From: Potentilla sterilis
Lineage: Eukaryota; Streptophyta; Magnoliopsida; Rosales; Rosaceae
Length of the DNA: 64,000 nt
NCBI GenBank assembly: GCA_963682095.1
Contig: OY821754.1
Span: 21,798,978 to 21,862,977, forward strand
Direction: 5' to 3'
The stretch's first letter is position 1. Each line of letters starts with the position of its first letter. The notes beneath the pieces are model-generated. The model did no database searches, was not told the origin of the DNA, and saw nothing but the letters and a program-made list of their open reading frames with translations. Shown here piece after piece: positions 23,147 through 34,760 of the stretch. The translations under genes and the position numbers were made by a program.

Positions 23147-26100
23147 TGACTGGACCCGCCCCGGATTTCACCCTGAAATCCGGATAAGATCCTGCGGGGA
23201 CCACCTTAAGACTAACTCTATCGATAAATCGATAAGTCAATCTTAAGATGGACAACCCTAAAACCTGCAACAACCAAAACACTTCTAAATTCCAGTTCCA
23301 TCTATAACACCTGGAGCCACCTGCTCCCCAAATCACAACAACCGCTACAAATAAATACAAAATCTAATTCAACTGGCTCACAGGTAATCAGAGCAATCTA
23401 ACAAAATGAACTGGAATCACAAATGGATATATAACAAGAAATGTAATATGAAAATAAAAGAATAAGGGATCACAGATCCCACCTAGCGGAAGCGACAATG
23501 ATGATGACTACGCCTCGACTCCGAGTACTCTTGACCTCTGATCACTACTCTGCACACTGGGCGATTTAAACCGAAGGGCCCAGGGGAAAGTAATTTAAAA
23601 ACACGTTAGAGTGAGTGGATAAAATAATATCGTATAACACTTTATATAAAAAAGTATTGTATTACTTCTCCAATATTTTATAACTGAAAACCACTATGCA
23701 TGCATTTTTACAAAAACGTCTCGCGTTTTAAGAAAATCAGAATTTAAAAATCAGCCTCGCTGATATAATCCAATAAACAAATAATTATTTTGTTTATATA
23801 TATTCAAAACAATATACTTTTGAAAATCAATTTATAATATTTCTCGACCAATCCCATTGGTCATATAAAAACCCCAGCCCCTCTGGTTCGGGAATTTATT
23901 AAAATCAGAAAGTCTCATAGAGAAAATATTCCCGAGAACCACATAATATAAAAATCATGACCAATCTCATTGGTCATATAATAGGGGAAGGTTATCACCA
24001 TTTAATAGTAAGTCTCCCAGGCTAAGGATCGAGTCTCCCAGACTCTATAGCGTCCCACGCTAAACCTCTATACAACCCTACGTCGACAACCGAGCGTGAA
24101 TCTGACCTATATGGTCAAGTCGACACCTCGCGTGGGATGAGGTTAATAAGCTAGCTAGCATCAATATATATACGGACCCTGAAATGGTGAAAAATCCGAA
24201 AATAAAACCGAAAACACACTTCCCCTTATATATAATAAATCCGTACGGTCCCCGACCGCACATCTGAGGCTAATAATAATCATAAATAGTATAATAGCCT
24301 CAAAATATATTCATATATGTCCGACATATCCAATATGCCATAAAATAATATCGAAAAATATATATACAACATCGACATGTCTTACATGTCGAAAAATCAC
24401 AAATTCGAAAGCATTAAATCGCTGGAAATCTCATTTCCGGTCTTTACATCAAAATACACATAAACTTATTTAACATAATCAAGTTATGATTAATTAAAAT
24501 CATATACTACTAAAATAAAAGCATAACCCCAAAACCTTATTTCTTTAAATATCAATATCATTTTAATTTTACGGATTTTCATGCTTCTCAGATTATTTAT
24601 TTAAATAAATTGTATTTCCTTAAAATATATATGCATGCATTTATTTAAAATAAAAATCCACTCACAGTATGGCCGAGCGCGCCGCTAATCCGATCTCTCG
24701 TCCCGTTGAATAACCGAGACCTGTAATAGGGACGTAATTATAATTATTACGAAACTCAGAATTTATTTATAAACGTTAAATCTACGGACGTCCTTACTCG
24801 CACGAAACCTCCTAATTTTCCCTTTTTAGTTATCGGTATAGGAATTTCGCCTCAATACCGAATAATCTACGTCCGAAATAACTCAGGATACCCACCCCGT
24901 GTCCGATTAATCCTTTTACTAGTTATTTCGTCGTAAAACCCCTTTAAAAACGCTTTTAGCTTTTTACGGTAAGTCAACAGTAATAAACCAAGGTCAAACA
25001 GTAATTATTCTAGGTCAAACAGTAAATTTTGAAAGTCAAACAGTAAAATGGTTAAAATTCAATTACTATTTACCATTTACTTTTACTGTTTACTGTTTAC
25101 TGTTTACTGTTTTACTTTTCACCTTTTACCGTTTTACTTTTACCTTTTACTGTTTCACTGTTCATCGTCTTCAACCTCTCGCCGCCGGAACAGTGGCGCC
25201 GCCGCCACCGCCGGCTGAACAGCAGCGCCGCCACAGGAGGCCAAAACACCTCCAATCGATCCCAAATTTTCACGGCAGCGTGGCCACCACCTCGTGGACT
25301 CATCCCCGTCACCTCTGCCGCCAAAAACCCACGCAGCCGCCGCGTACGGCGGCCCAAAAATCCCAAACTCCAATTTCTCTAAAACTCAACCAATCGAACC
25401 CCAAATTATACTTAATCGACTCCAAACAACATCCTAAATACGAATTTAACCTCCAAAACCACCAAAAACATCAATTACACAACCTCCATAAAAAATCACC
25501 AAAACCCTAAAATTTTCAATTTCGAATTTCTCCTTACCTGGGCTGAACTGGATCAATTCCTTCCATGGGATTGTTGCACACGTGGAGACCTTCGATTCCC
25601 GACCGGAATCGGGCCGAGCCGTGGCCGGAGGAGAGAGCTCCGGTTCGACTGTGTCGAACCAGCTCGGGCGGCGCACGACCAAACGGCGGCGTTTCACGCC
25701 GCGCCGCTGCCACCGACGTGAAGAGGAGGCCGAGCCGGTCCGAACGTAACCGGTGCGCCGGCCCAGTTCGGCCGGATGGCGTAGACTCGGCCGGAGGTCG
25801 AGCCGAGTCAGGGGAAAGGAAAGAGAAAGGAGAGAGAAGAAAAAGAAAGAAAAGAAAAGAAAAGAAAAGGAAAAAAGAGAAAAATGGGGGATTTCCCTTT
25901 CGGGAAATTTTCTCCCGGCTATTTATACTAGTCCAAAATCGGACAATTTCCGATTTTACATCGTAACTTTTTCATGCGAACTCCAAATTAAGCATGCTAC
26001 GTGTCCACGAACTTGTTTCAACGTCTTCTACCTCGTCATGAAATAAAATCCTCGGTTGCAAAAATTATTTAAAAGTCAACCTTTATAACTTTCAAATTGT

Positions 26101-26171
26101 AAAAACAATTCTCGATGAGATATAATAAAAGTAATACAGTTAAACGGTAATTTTAGGTTCGGGTCGTATCA
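23147..26171 (-). repeat. Right (5') LTR of the gypsy element
   Basis: 3025 bp, co-linear with the left LTR throughout. TATA box TATAAATAG at 25919-25927 (minus); promoter-proximal block at about 25963-26042. Differences from the other LTR are scattered single bases and small indels. Confidence 0.93.
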
Positions 26172-26608
26172 GCCAAAGCGTTGCAGCGACGTTGGATTGA
26201 GGATCGGCTAAAGGCCGCGGCGGCGGGGCGGCGTCTTTTGGGCTAAGCTGTGTCGGGTTTGGACGTCGACAGAGGCAGCCGGCTGGGGGGTTGACGTCGA
26301 CTGGTGGAGGAAACCACGCCGGGGAAAGGGGGTGCCCAGAGTAAATTTATGGGTGCCCTGAGAATCTTCAATCTTTGCCGACAAATTTGTCGTCGGCAGA
26401 ACTGTGTTCCTGATTTTTTCTTCCTTTTCCGACGAACGATTTGTCGGTAGAACTGGTTTTCTCGGGGAGGGTCTTCTTTGCCAACAAACAGTTGCCGGCA
26501 GAAGAGAGGATTTAGAGTTTTTAGATTTTTCTTCATATTGGAACCCTAGGGTTTCTGAAATTTTTTTTAAGGCTATTAGACGGAGGCTAGAACCACATGC
26601 TGATAACG
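26172..26608 (-). mobile_element. Leader of the minus-strand copia relative, proximal part
   Basis: Lies between the gypsy insertion and the copia LTR. Adjacent to the LTR the minus strand reads ACGTTATCAGCATG, a primer-binding-type sequence also seen (CGTTATCAATCACG) just inside the 5' LTR of the plus-strand copia element. It carries three GCCGACAAA...GGCAGAA-like units (about 26376-26500). ORFs here on both strands have no family resemblance. Confidence 0.75.
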
Positions 26609-26793
26609 TGTAGTAGGAGAAACAATAGATAAGCAAAGCGTCATTTTATTGATTGAGAAAGAGACTTTTATATTGACATTACATCAAGTATCCCGAATAA
26701 TCAGGGATTCCCTATCTACTAAAGATACTACATATCTAGTCTAATTTGGTCAAGACACACCACAGAAGTTACAGAATTATCCTTCCTTGAACA
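26609..26793 (-). repeat. 185-bp copia LTR (5' LTR of the minus-strand element)
   Basis: On the minus strand it begins TGTTCAAGGAAGG and ends CTCCTACTACA; 185 bp, the same length as both LTRs of the plus-strand copia element and similar along its length (GTGGTGTGTCTTG, GATACTTGATGTAATGTC, ATCAATCAATAAA). It is a divergent member of the same family. Confidence 0.88.
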
Positions 26794-27666
26794 AGGACTA
26801 CATTGTGATTAAAAAGTACTGAATGCAATTCTACAAGTATACCCACTTTATATGCACGAGTAAGTAAAATTAAGTAGTTAACCAGCGCCAGTAAAAATGT
26901 AAAAATGTAATCCCCTTACAAGATTTACATTCAAGGGTATATCACATCACGATTTTCTTGATTAGTTACTGATTAGATGAACATGTTCGGGTTAATTTCA
27001 TGTATTGTCCGAAGGGTTCATTCATGAGTTTCATTAACATCTTGTATTAATTTTGAAGTTACCTAAAAACATGGCTACTTAATCAATTTTTAGTTTGTAA
27101 TTACGTTGTTCTTAGTTCACTGTAATTGCGTTGTACTTAGTATACACTTGTGAGTTGTACGTGATTCATTTCTAAGACAAAGTGTCCTATTGAGGTTGTC
27201 TTGGAGCCAGTCTTTGCTTTTGCGTGTGAAGTAGGATATATATTTTTTTAAGATTATAACATCAGTAAACTGTGTCATATATCCCCCTATAGAGGACTGA
27301 GGATATTTCCAACAGTTCCCTGATTGTGTATGAATTTAATAAATTAAGGGTAACCCTAAGTTTATAAAGGCGCGCGCGCACAATATAGTTCTTGTGGATT
27401 TGATTAATAACATGCAAGAAACAATGATCTGAGTTATTCGAGTAGGAGAACCCAACTGACTCTCCTTCCTTTGAGAAGGATATAGTGACCTTTTACTTAC
27501 TTAAGGTCTAGGACATTTGAGTATCAATGGTGTGTATTGATAGCAATATATTTCTTAGGTTATTAGGTTTGAAGCAACTTCGTTTTTTGATTGTTATCGT
27601 TGGGAAATGTTTTTATCGTGTGAAATAAAGATCACAGGTAACAATGACCTAAATGCGATAATTAGG
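26794..27666. other. Intergenic, nothing recognised
   Basis: AT-rich with no ORF of note. A short alternating GCGCGCGC stretch lies near 27370. Confidence 0.5.
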
Positions 27667-27835
27667 TATAATAAAAGAGAAAATGACCATTTACATATAA
27701 TTAGGGAAAAAATTACCCATTCCAAGATTTATAACTCAAATCAATGAATCTTGAAAAACGACAGTTTTACCCCTGTACTTAATTAACACCAGCCATATCT
27801 TTCCTCCCCTTCTCAATTCCCTCAATTCCCGATCT

Positions 27836-27838
<3 letters not shown>

Positions 27839-27876
<38 letters not shown>

Positions 27877-28054
27877 AGTCCGGCCTTGATGAAGATTGAT
27901 GTCGCCACCAAGCTTCGACGACAACGACGCCCTCTTTCTTAAATCTTTTACAATGCCAACACCTCTCTCTCATCCTCAACGCACCACCAAGCCTCGATAA
28001 CGACACCGACGCCTCCTCGACAAAGACACCGACGCCTCCTCGACAAAGACATCG

Positions 28055-28096
<42 letters not shown>
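27839..28096. repeat. Two (CT)n microsatellites
   Basis: Pure or nearly pure CT runs at about 27839-27872 and 28052-28096, separated by a short segment with repeated 'acaccgacgcctcctcgaca'. Confidence 0.95.
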
Positions 28097-28098
<2 letters not shown>

Positions 28099-28131
28099 AT
28101 CAGCTATTCTCTGCTCTTGTTGGGTCAATAA

Positions 28132-28371
28132 TTTTATTATCGGGTGTTACTGGGTGTCACTAATATAATATTAGGAGTTACTGGAGGTCAGTATTTGGGT
28201 CACTAGGGGTCAGTATTTGGGATCACTAGAGGTCAGTAATTTATTATCGGGTGTTACTGTGTGTCCGTAGTATAATATTAGGAGTTACTGAGTGTCGGTA
28301 TTTGGGTCACTAGGGGTCAGTTTTTTGGGTCACTAGGGGTCATTAATTTATTATCGGGTATTACTGGGAGT
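28132..28371. repeat. ~105-bp tandem repeat, two copies plus a partial third
   Basis: Units open with 'tttattatcgggtgttactg' at about 28132, 28236 and 28338, and contain 'taatattaggagttactg' and reiterated 'gggtcactaggggtcag'. Confidence 0.85.
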
Positions 28372-28842
28372 CGTTAAATCATATAATATAGTGTATTGCC
28401 CCCTAATAAAACCTCCGGCGAGGGTTGAGTTTTGTTTCAGTAATGTTCGACGAGATACCAATGAAATCTGAAAAAAAAAATTAAAAAAAAATCCGACGAG
28501 ATTCCGGTGGCACAAAAAAATCCAATGAGATTCCGATGATCGGAATCTGGCGGTCGATGACCGCATTCCAGCTAGTTTCCGGTGACCGATGATCTGAGTT
28601 CGGTTGTCAATGATCGGCAACCGGAGTCCAGTTACCGGTGACCGGAGCTTGGTGACTATGCTTGTGATTATAAGGGTTAGGGGTAAAATAATTCTAATTT
28701 GTTAGGTTTTAGTGAAGATATGTTCAATTGGGCAATAAGTGTGGTTACCTTGTGTTCAATTGGGCAATATCTTAGAGATGTCATTGGTTTGGACAAAGAG
28801 ACCCCCAAATTTGTATCAAATGGTCATTTTCCTATAATAAAA

Positions 28843-29109
28843 AGGGTAGTTACAGTTTTCAAAACAAAAAAAACTGAGAAGGAAAAAACAGGGCTATTTT
28901 CGATAATTCCTTAGTAAAAAGTGGTTCAGGGTGTATGGATTGTAATTTAAAGTATGCAAATTTCACTCTTCACTAAAAAAAAAAATGTTATAGCTCGTGA
29001 ATACCATTTCTATTTGCCTTCGAGCTAGCTCTATAATTGATATCACATATATACGATAGTATATAAGACACGATCAAGGTATATATATACAGTTCCTATG
29101 CAGAGCGAA
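28843..29109. other. Intergenic, nothing recognised
   Basis: AT-rich. No gene, terminal repeat or RNA gene seen. Confidence 0.5.
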
Positions 29110-29474
29110 AATTCACTTTGAACTTAACGTATGAAGTTTCTTATTTCACCAACTTTTCGGTCATCTTTTTTTTTTCCATCAGAACACAGTCAATATTTAG
29201 GTATATATGAGATGATCCCCTCTATAAATTTTCAGCTAATTTGATGATCATTAAGGTGTTGAATTTGTATTAAATCAATGAACAAACCGTATTTGTTCAA
29301 CCTAAACTGTTCGTATAAATCATGAATACGAAAGCCTAAATGATCATCAAATTGAATGAAACTTTGCATAAGTAATCTATATAGTAGTTTCTAAAATCTA
29401 CACGGTGGAGATGTGAAATTGTGACTGAAAAGTTGGCGAAATAAGGAACTTTGCACGTTAAGTTCAAAACGAAT
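29110..29474. mobile_element. Foldback (MITE-like) element
   Basis: Outer arms 29110-29166 and 29417-29474 are inverted copies sharing TTGAACTTAACGT, AAGTT.CTTATTTC and CCAACTTTTC. Inner arms around 29229-29260 and 29331-29364 pair through TTTGATGATCATT. A further inverted copy of the inner sequence extends to about 29507-29630. No target duplication was identified, so the true ends may lie outside these limits. Confidence 0.7.
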
Positions 29475-29630
29475 CTCTACCGTTCACTGTTCGGTCACAT
29501 CTGCACATCTCTACCGTTCAGTTTCTAGAATTGTATGTATCAATTTGCTCATCGAATTTAATAATTGTTTGAGGTTTTATAGTCGTGATTTATATGAACG
29601 ATTCTGGATGGACAGATCTCGAAATGTATG

Positions 29631-31151
29631 TATCCAAACATCAATCATGTAATGAAATATTTTGTATATGTTTCGTTCTCATGCGTATATGCTCATAATC
29701 GAACATTATTTAGAGAGACTGATCCAGACATTTTAGTTCAAATACCATGCTAACATTAAAGAAGACAAATAATACTTATATTTAAAAAGAGAATGACAAG
29801 GCAAATTAAGATTGGTCCAAATTTTTATTAAAAAAAGAGTCTTAATTAGTGTTATAAGAATGATCAATTACTTGTACTACTTCTAAAGTACTTAAAATTC
29901 ATAAAATTATTTTTTTGAAAATAAAAAACCTTATTCGCTCTACTCTCTATAGTGCCGCCGTGGCTAGAGGTCGTTCACAACCGAACAAAATCTTCCAAAA
30001 CTCCCAAATCAGTTCTAGCTTCCTTCATCAGGATGGCCGGCCTTCGCCCCAGTGCTCTGAGAATGGGCCCTAAAGAAAACCTGTTAATGTAATGCAGCAG
30101 ATTTTACAGCAAGTTTACAGCAACCTGTCCTAACATCAACTCTACAAGTGTCATGCATTTTTAACATTCTTACATATAATACAAGTTACAACACTTCAAC
30201 AACACATAATACAAAATTACAAATCACCAAATATTCAATTATCTTCATTGTTCAACACATCACAGTCTCACAGTTGATTGACTTGAATGAATTAATAACA
30301 ACAGTTCTGGAATTCAAATGCTCAAATACTTCAACAATTCAAGTTATTCACTGATTAAGTTCAAGATAACCAAAAATACCAAATGACTCAAGTGCTCAGA
30401 CTGGTCACTGCTCACTCTCAATGGCCTGGCGGCCCTGGCCTACTTTGCTCAGCCTGAACACGACTTCCTGTAGATCTTAGTAAGCTGTAACATATCAATT
30501 CATTGCGGTAAGGCAGTAAGGTTTGAGAAATTGAGCATATCACACTATCACATAACCATCACTGTACAACTTTGCATAGTAGTACTGAAAGAGGACAAGA
30601 ACTTAAGTATTTAAGCTGCAACATATCAAGTTATTCACTGATGCATTCCTAAAAGACTGAAGTACTGAACTACACCCATTAGGCCATTATAATTCCTGAC
30701 TAGTGCAACGAGAAAAGCTTCAAGAACTTAAGTATTTAAGCCAATCACTACATAGTCTGTATATGAAGTTATGAACAACAAATGTTGACAGAACCAAAGG
30801 CTAACGACCTCATTCATGAGCCAAAAGACTCTGAAGACATCCTTCTTCCCTAGTTTCATATCATTAACCAACTAAACATTCTTCACCAACGAAAGTAACA
30901 TAGAGCAACAAATATTGACGGAACCAAAACATTCTTATGGAGACAGCAAGCCAGCAATAAGCACAAAATAACATAGAGCAGAAATACATATGCATAAGTT
31001 GCACAACCAGAAGCTCCCCAAATCAGTCCTACTGTCCTATCTACTTTTGACATAATTGTACAGTGTTCAAATTGCCTACACTGACTTACAAGTTTTCAGC
31101 ATCATAAGTTCATCACTAATCACATAATTGGGGATTTGGGGGTTCATTACC
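29631..31151. other. Intergenic / 3' flank of the hAT element
   Basis: No gene recognised. AT-rich with A/C-rich stretches such as 30150-30360. The end of the hAT transposon presumably lies here, but no terminal repeat with an 8-bp duplication was found by eye. Confidence 0.4.
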
Positions 31152-31307
31152 TTATTTTGCTCTTTTTTTTGAATGCTTTGCAGGCACAGAGGCTTTAGCT
31201 TTCCATTTAGAGGCTTTAAAAACTTTATTTGAGGCCGTAGAAGGCTTCTCCACCTCTTCCTTCTCTTGTTCTGCAAAATTGCAGATCAAAATTAGACTTT
31301 ATATATT

Positions 31308-31363
<56 letters not shown>

Positions 31364-33802
31364 TAAAAGTTAGACAATTTTACCTTTCTCTACATCCTCA
31401 TAAAATTCCATGTCCTCAATAGTTGGAACATATTGAATGTTGTGGACACTTTCGGACACAGTCCAATTTTGGTAGCATATTAATGCTTCCACTGTTGTTG
31501 GAGTTAGAGAACTCTGAAATAGATCGATTACCCTTCTACTAGTGCTGAAACAGGACTCGCTTGCCACTGTGCTCACTTGTATTGCCAAAACATCTTTGGC
31601 AAGGGCTGCTAGACTTCTATACTTGTCACCATTGACCTTCCACCACTCCAGAATGTCAAACTTTTCCGGATGTGGAGGCTGCTCAATCGGGTCCAAAAGA
31701 TATATGTCAACTTCATGCCCTACTATGACATCTTATGAGTCTTCTAGGTCTCTCTCCCAATCTTCTTCCATGTCTTTTATGATTCCACTAGGCTCAGTGG
31801 ACCTCTGACTCTTCTTGGAATCCTTGTTGTGGCTGCTAAGTGTGTTGTCTCCACTCTTTGATCTTGATGATTTATTAGATGCCGTCACATTCATGGAGCT
31901 GTAAAAATCACAAAGCTTCACTAAAAGTTGTTTAAGCTAGGCAGACTTGCTCTTGATTGTAACATAATCCATCTTCAGCCATCTACTACATGTAGACTCA
32001 AAGTTTCTGAGCTTATATCTTGGGTTTAACACCAAGGCAACCAACAAAAGTTGGTTGCAATCAGCAATGGTGGAGAAATACTTCTCATACTTCTTTCTCA
32101 TATTGTCAGCCATATCATGCATAATCCTTTCAGTCGTCGAACCGGTGCTCATTCCCTCTTTAGGAAACAATCCATCAATCTCAGCTTTGATGGCCACAAT
32201 ATCATGGAAAGCTTTCCAACTTGTCGGTTTAGTTGATGCACTGATCCTCATTGTCACATCATAAAAGATCTTCAGAAATTTAATAAATGTTTCAGTCTTT
32301 TCCCAATCATGCACAATCGGTGATCCTACTCTTTGCCTCCTATGTCTCTTCCTTAACACGTACTCTGCCTCTGAAATTGATCTATCAGTGAGACTCACTG
32401 ATTCCAGCTCGGCAAGTACCTCGTCATCCCAATCAATGTCTTCATCCTCATCAAAATACCCCTTGTACTTATTGCCCTCTTCCCTCGCCATTCTATCAAA
32501 CGCCTTCCTCAATTCTAATGTTGTAGATAACATTAGATAGGTGGAGTTCCACCTTGTCGGCACATCAAAGATGCAAACCTTCTTCGACTCCACCTTCTCC
32601 TTCTCCATACACTGCTTGAAGATGGCAAGCCTTTGTGGACTGCTCCGAACATATCTAACTGCATTCCTAATTGAAGCAATTGAACTCCCCATCATGTCCA
32701 GGCCTGATCTTACAATGAGGTTTACTATATGTGCAAGACATGAAACATGTATAAACAACCCTCCAAGCACAGGTTTCTTCTCCCACCATAGCATCCTTTC
32801 CCTAATGTAGTCAATAGCCACCTTGTTTGTACTTGCATTATCTACTGAAATAGTTAAGACTCTCTCTACTCCCCATTCAAGCAAGAAGTCCTCTAACAAC
32901 GACCCTATGCTACTCCCTTGATGGTTGGGAATGACCTTAAAACTAAGAATCCTCTTGTGCGTTTGCCAAGCTGAATCAATGAAATGGGCAGTCACCACCA
33001 TGTAGTTCATGTTTTGCACCGATGTCCATGTATCGGTGGTTAAGCACAAGCACTGACCCTTCAACTCTTTCTCGAGCTTTGCCTTTTCAGCTGCATACAT
33101 CTTCAAAAACTGCTTCACAATCACCCTCCTTGAAGGTACATGCCAATCAGGCCCAGCGTACCTATAAAAGTATCTAAAGCCTTCCTTCTCGATGAAACTA
33201 AAAGGAAGCTCATCCATGACCATCATCTTCACAGCTGCTTCCCTACATCCTTGTTCAGTCCACTTGACCATCACCAACTCTTTCGTACCCTTAGAACGGC
33301 CAGTAGAAGTAAGCTTTTGCTGCCCATCATCTATTGTTACCCTCCCTGGATATTTCTTGCACACATTGTCAATGTGTCTGCCCATAATGCTAGTCCCATT
33401 TAGCTTGGTATCGTAAGCAAGATCGGTATGACACCAAATGCACTCAACTCTCAACCTTTCATAAACTTGAACTCTCTTACCATTCTGCATCCCAAACACC
33501 GATTTTGTAACCTTCTTAAAGTGCTCCCAAACCTAGGATTTAACAGTCCGCTGTTCGGATTGTTGATTAGCTCTTGCGTCATCATCAGCTGATTCAGCTC
33601 CAAGCAGTTCGGCTTCATCTTCATCGCCTTCAAGATCAACAACCCCTTTTTCCCTCACCTTACGCTTCCCTTTTGAGGCTTTGAATGCTTCGCACCCTTC
33701 GCTTATCGTTTGAACTCTTGAACCATCCGTCGGAGCTACTGCTTTTGAGTTTGAATTAGAAGAAGCACTGCCAGAATTTGAACTTGAGTTCTCTGAAGCC
33801 AT
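31152..33802 (-). pseudogene. hAT-family transposase (BED zinc finger), three in-frame stops
   Basis: Read leftward from ATG 33802: Ser/Asn-rich N-terminus; BED-type finger with CIWC ... GRHIDNVC (about residues 115-145); RNase H-like core with CLCLTTDTWTS and VLTISVDNASTN; a middle region with VPTRWNSTYLML; C-terminal dimerisation domain with SLAALAKDVLAI and STVASESCFSTSRRV. The frame is the same from 33802 to 31370 (810 codons) with no frameshift, but has TAG at 33533-33535, TAG at 31937-31939 and TAA at 31733-31735. A GT-AG intron (31271-31383) would skip the fourth stop and add a Lys-rich tail of about 40 residues ending at TAA 31152. hAT proteins cut and paste DNA by their own ends; this copy could not make a full-length enzyme without readthrough. 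Ser/Arg composition is ordinary for the family. Confidence 0.88.
31322..31358. repeat. (AT)n microsatellite
   Basis: AT dinucleotide run next to a poly-A stretch, within the predicted short intron of the hAT gene. Confidence 0.95.
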
Positions 33803-34139
33803 GAACTTACGGTAAGGCGGCGTCAGATTGGAGACGTCCTTGGAAAAAATATATTCAGTCCTCTACATCGGATGATGAGAAGCTAATGGTGCTGGTGAAA
33901 CATAAAAATGGCAAGTTGCTGATATCACTAACAAAGAAAAAGATGGGTCGACCAAAAGGGTGTAAAAACAATAACAAACTACAAAAAAGTGCATGACAAT
34001 AATTTGTTTAACAAATAGATCACATACATATTGAATTGAACAAATTAGGATAAAATTTACAAATCAGTACCATGTGCATGACAAGCTGCCACATGTAATC
34101 AACCAATTTACTCTTTTGTCCTTAATATTTACAAGTATG
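33803..34139. other. 5' flank of the hAT gene
   Basis: Would hold the promoter and terminal region of the hAT element. No clear TATA box or terminal repeat is assigned. Confidence 0.4.
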
Positions 34140-34760
34140 CATTTAGTCCCAGTTGCTGCAACTGTCTATTGTAAAGCTAGCTGTTACTGTCTATTGCAAA
34201 GTTAACTGCTACTATTGATCGTGAATGTAGCTGCTACTGCCGACTATATAGCTGTTACTATCGATTGGGAAGTCGTTGCTACTGTTGACTGGGAAGCTTC
34301 TGCTACTGCTGACTATATAGCTTCTACTGTCGATTGGAAGTCGTTGCTACTGTTGACTGAGAAACTTCTGTTATTGCTGATTGGGAAGACACTGCTACTA
34401 TTGACTAGGAAGTTACTGCTACTGTCATTTGGGAAGTGGCATGGCTGCTACTAGTGACTGCGACTGAGAAGTTGTTGATACTATTGTTTCCATCCCTACT
34501 ACTGCTACTATTTATATATGTGTTTAGTCACCTCCTTACAACCTTACCAATCATAAGGCTGCTACTGTGGATAGAGAAGCTAACTGCTACTATGGATAGA
34601 GAAACTAACTGCTACTGTCGATAGAGAAACTAGTTGCTACTATCGATAGAGAAATTAAATGCTACTGTCGACCGTGAAGTTAGATGCCGTTGTCGACTTT
34701 AAAAATTGCTGCTACTGTCAACCTTGAGGCAAGCTGCTACTATCAACCCTACTAACCTGC
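34140..34760. repeat. Degenerate 25-bp tandem repeat array
   Basis: From about 34560 the period is a regular 25 bp with units like GCTACTGTCGATAGAGAAAC plus five bases. Earlier units are more degenerate (GCTACTGTTGACTGGGAAG-like, with some 20-30 bp spacings). About 20 or more units are present. The period is not a multiple of three and the ORFs here are repetitive by-products. Confidence 0.88.

Larger units (their letters stand above)
14454..26171 (-). mobile_element. Ty3/gypsy LTR retrotransposon, 11.7 kb, decayed, with nested solo LTR
   Basis: Two direct repeats of about 3.03 kb (14454-17481 and 23147-26171) both start TGAC(A/T)GGACCCGCC and end GGGTCGTATCA. A 5-bp target duplication GCCAA flanks the element (14449-14453, 26172-26176). 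A perfect TGGTATCAGAGC primer-binding site on the minus strand (23132-23143) sits 3 nt from the right LTR, and a purine tract AAAGAGGGGAGAAT abuts the left LTR (17482-17495, minus). Orientation is therefore minus. Hand comparison of the first ~200 bp shows about 6 differences between LTRs. The internal region holds only relics of pol; 1991 bp of it is a solo LTR. Sequence lost relative to autonomous gypsy elements is several kb. Confidence 0.92.
27677..28832. mobile_element. Mutator-like non-autonomous element (putative)
   Basis: A 10-bp direct repeat TATAATAAAA (27667-27676 and 28833-28842) flanks ends that are inverted copies: GAGAAAATGACCATTT on the left and GGAAAATGACCATTT on the right (minus). 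A 9-11 bp duplication suits Mutator-like elements. Inside lie two long (CT)n tracts, a ~108-bp tandem repeat and a segment of CCGGTGACC-type words. There is no transposase; the Arg/Glu repeat ORFs on the minus strand are translations of the (CT)n tracts. Confidence 0.65.

Noticed and set aside
14454..26171. Segmental duplication of 3 kb as an explanation for 14454-17481 and 23147-26171
   Set aside because: The TG...CA edges, GCCAA target duplication, tRNA primer site and purine tract show that these are LTRs of one element.
27736..28099. Arg/Glu-repeat ORFs on the minus strand
   Set aside because: Translations of the (CT)n microsatellites.
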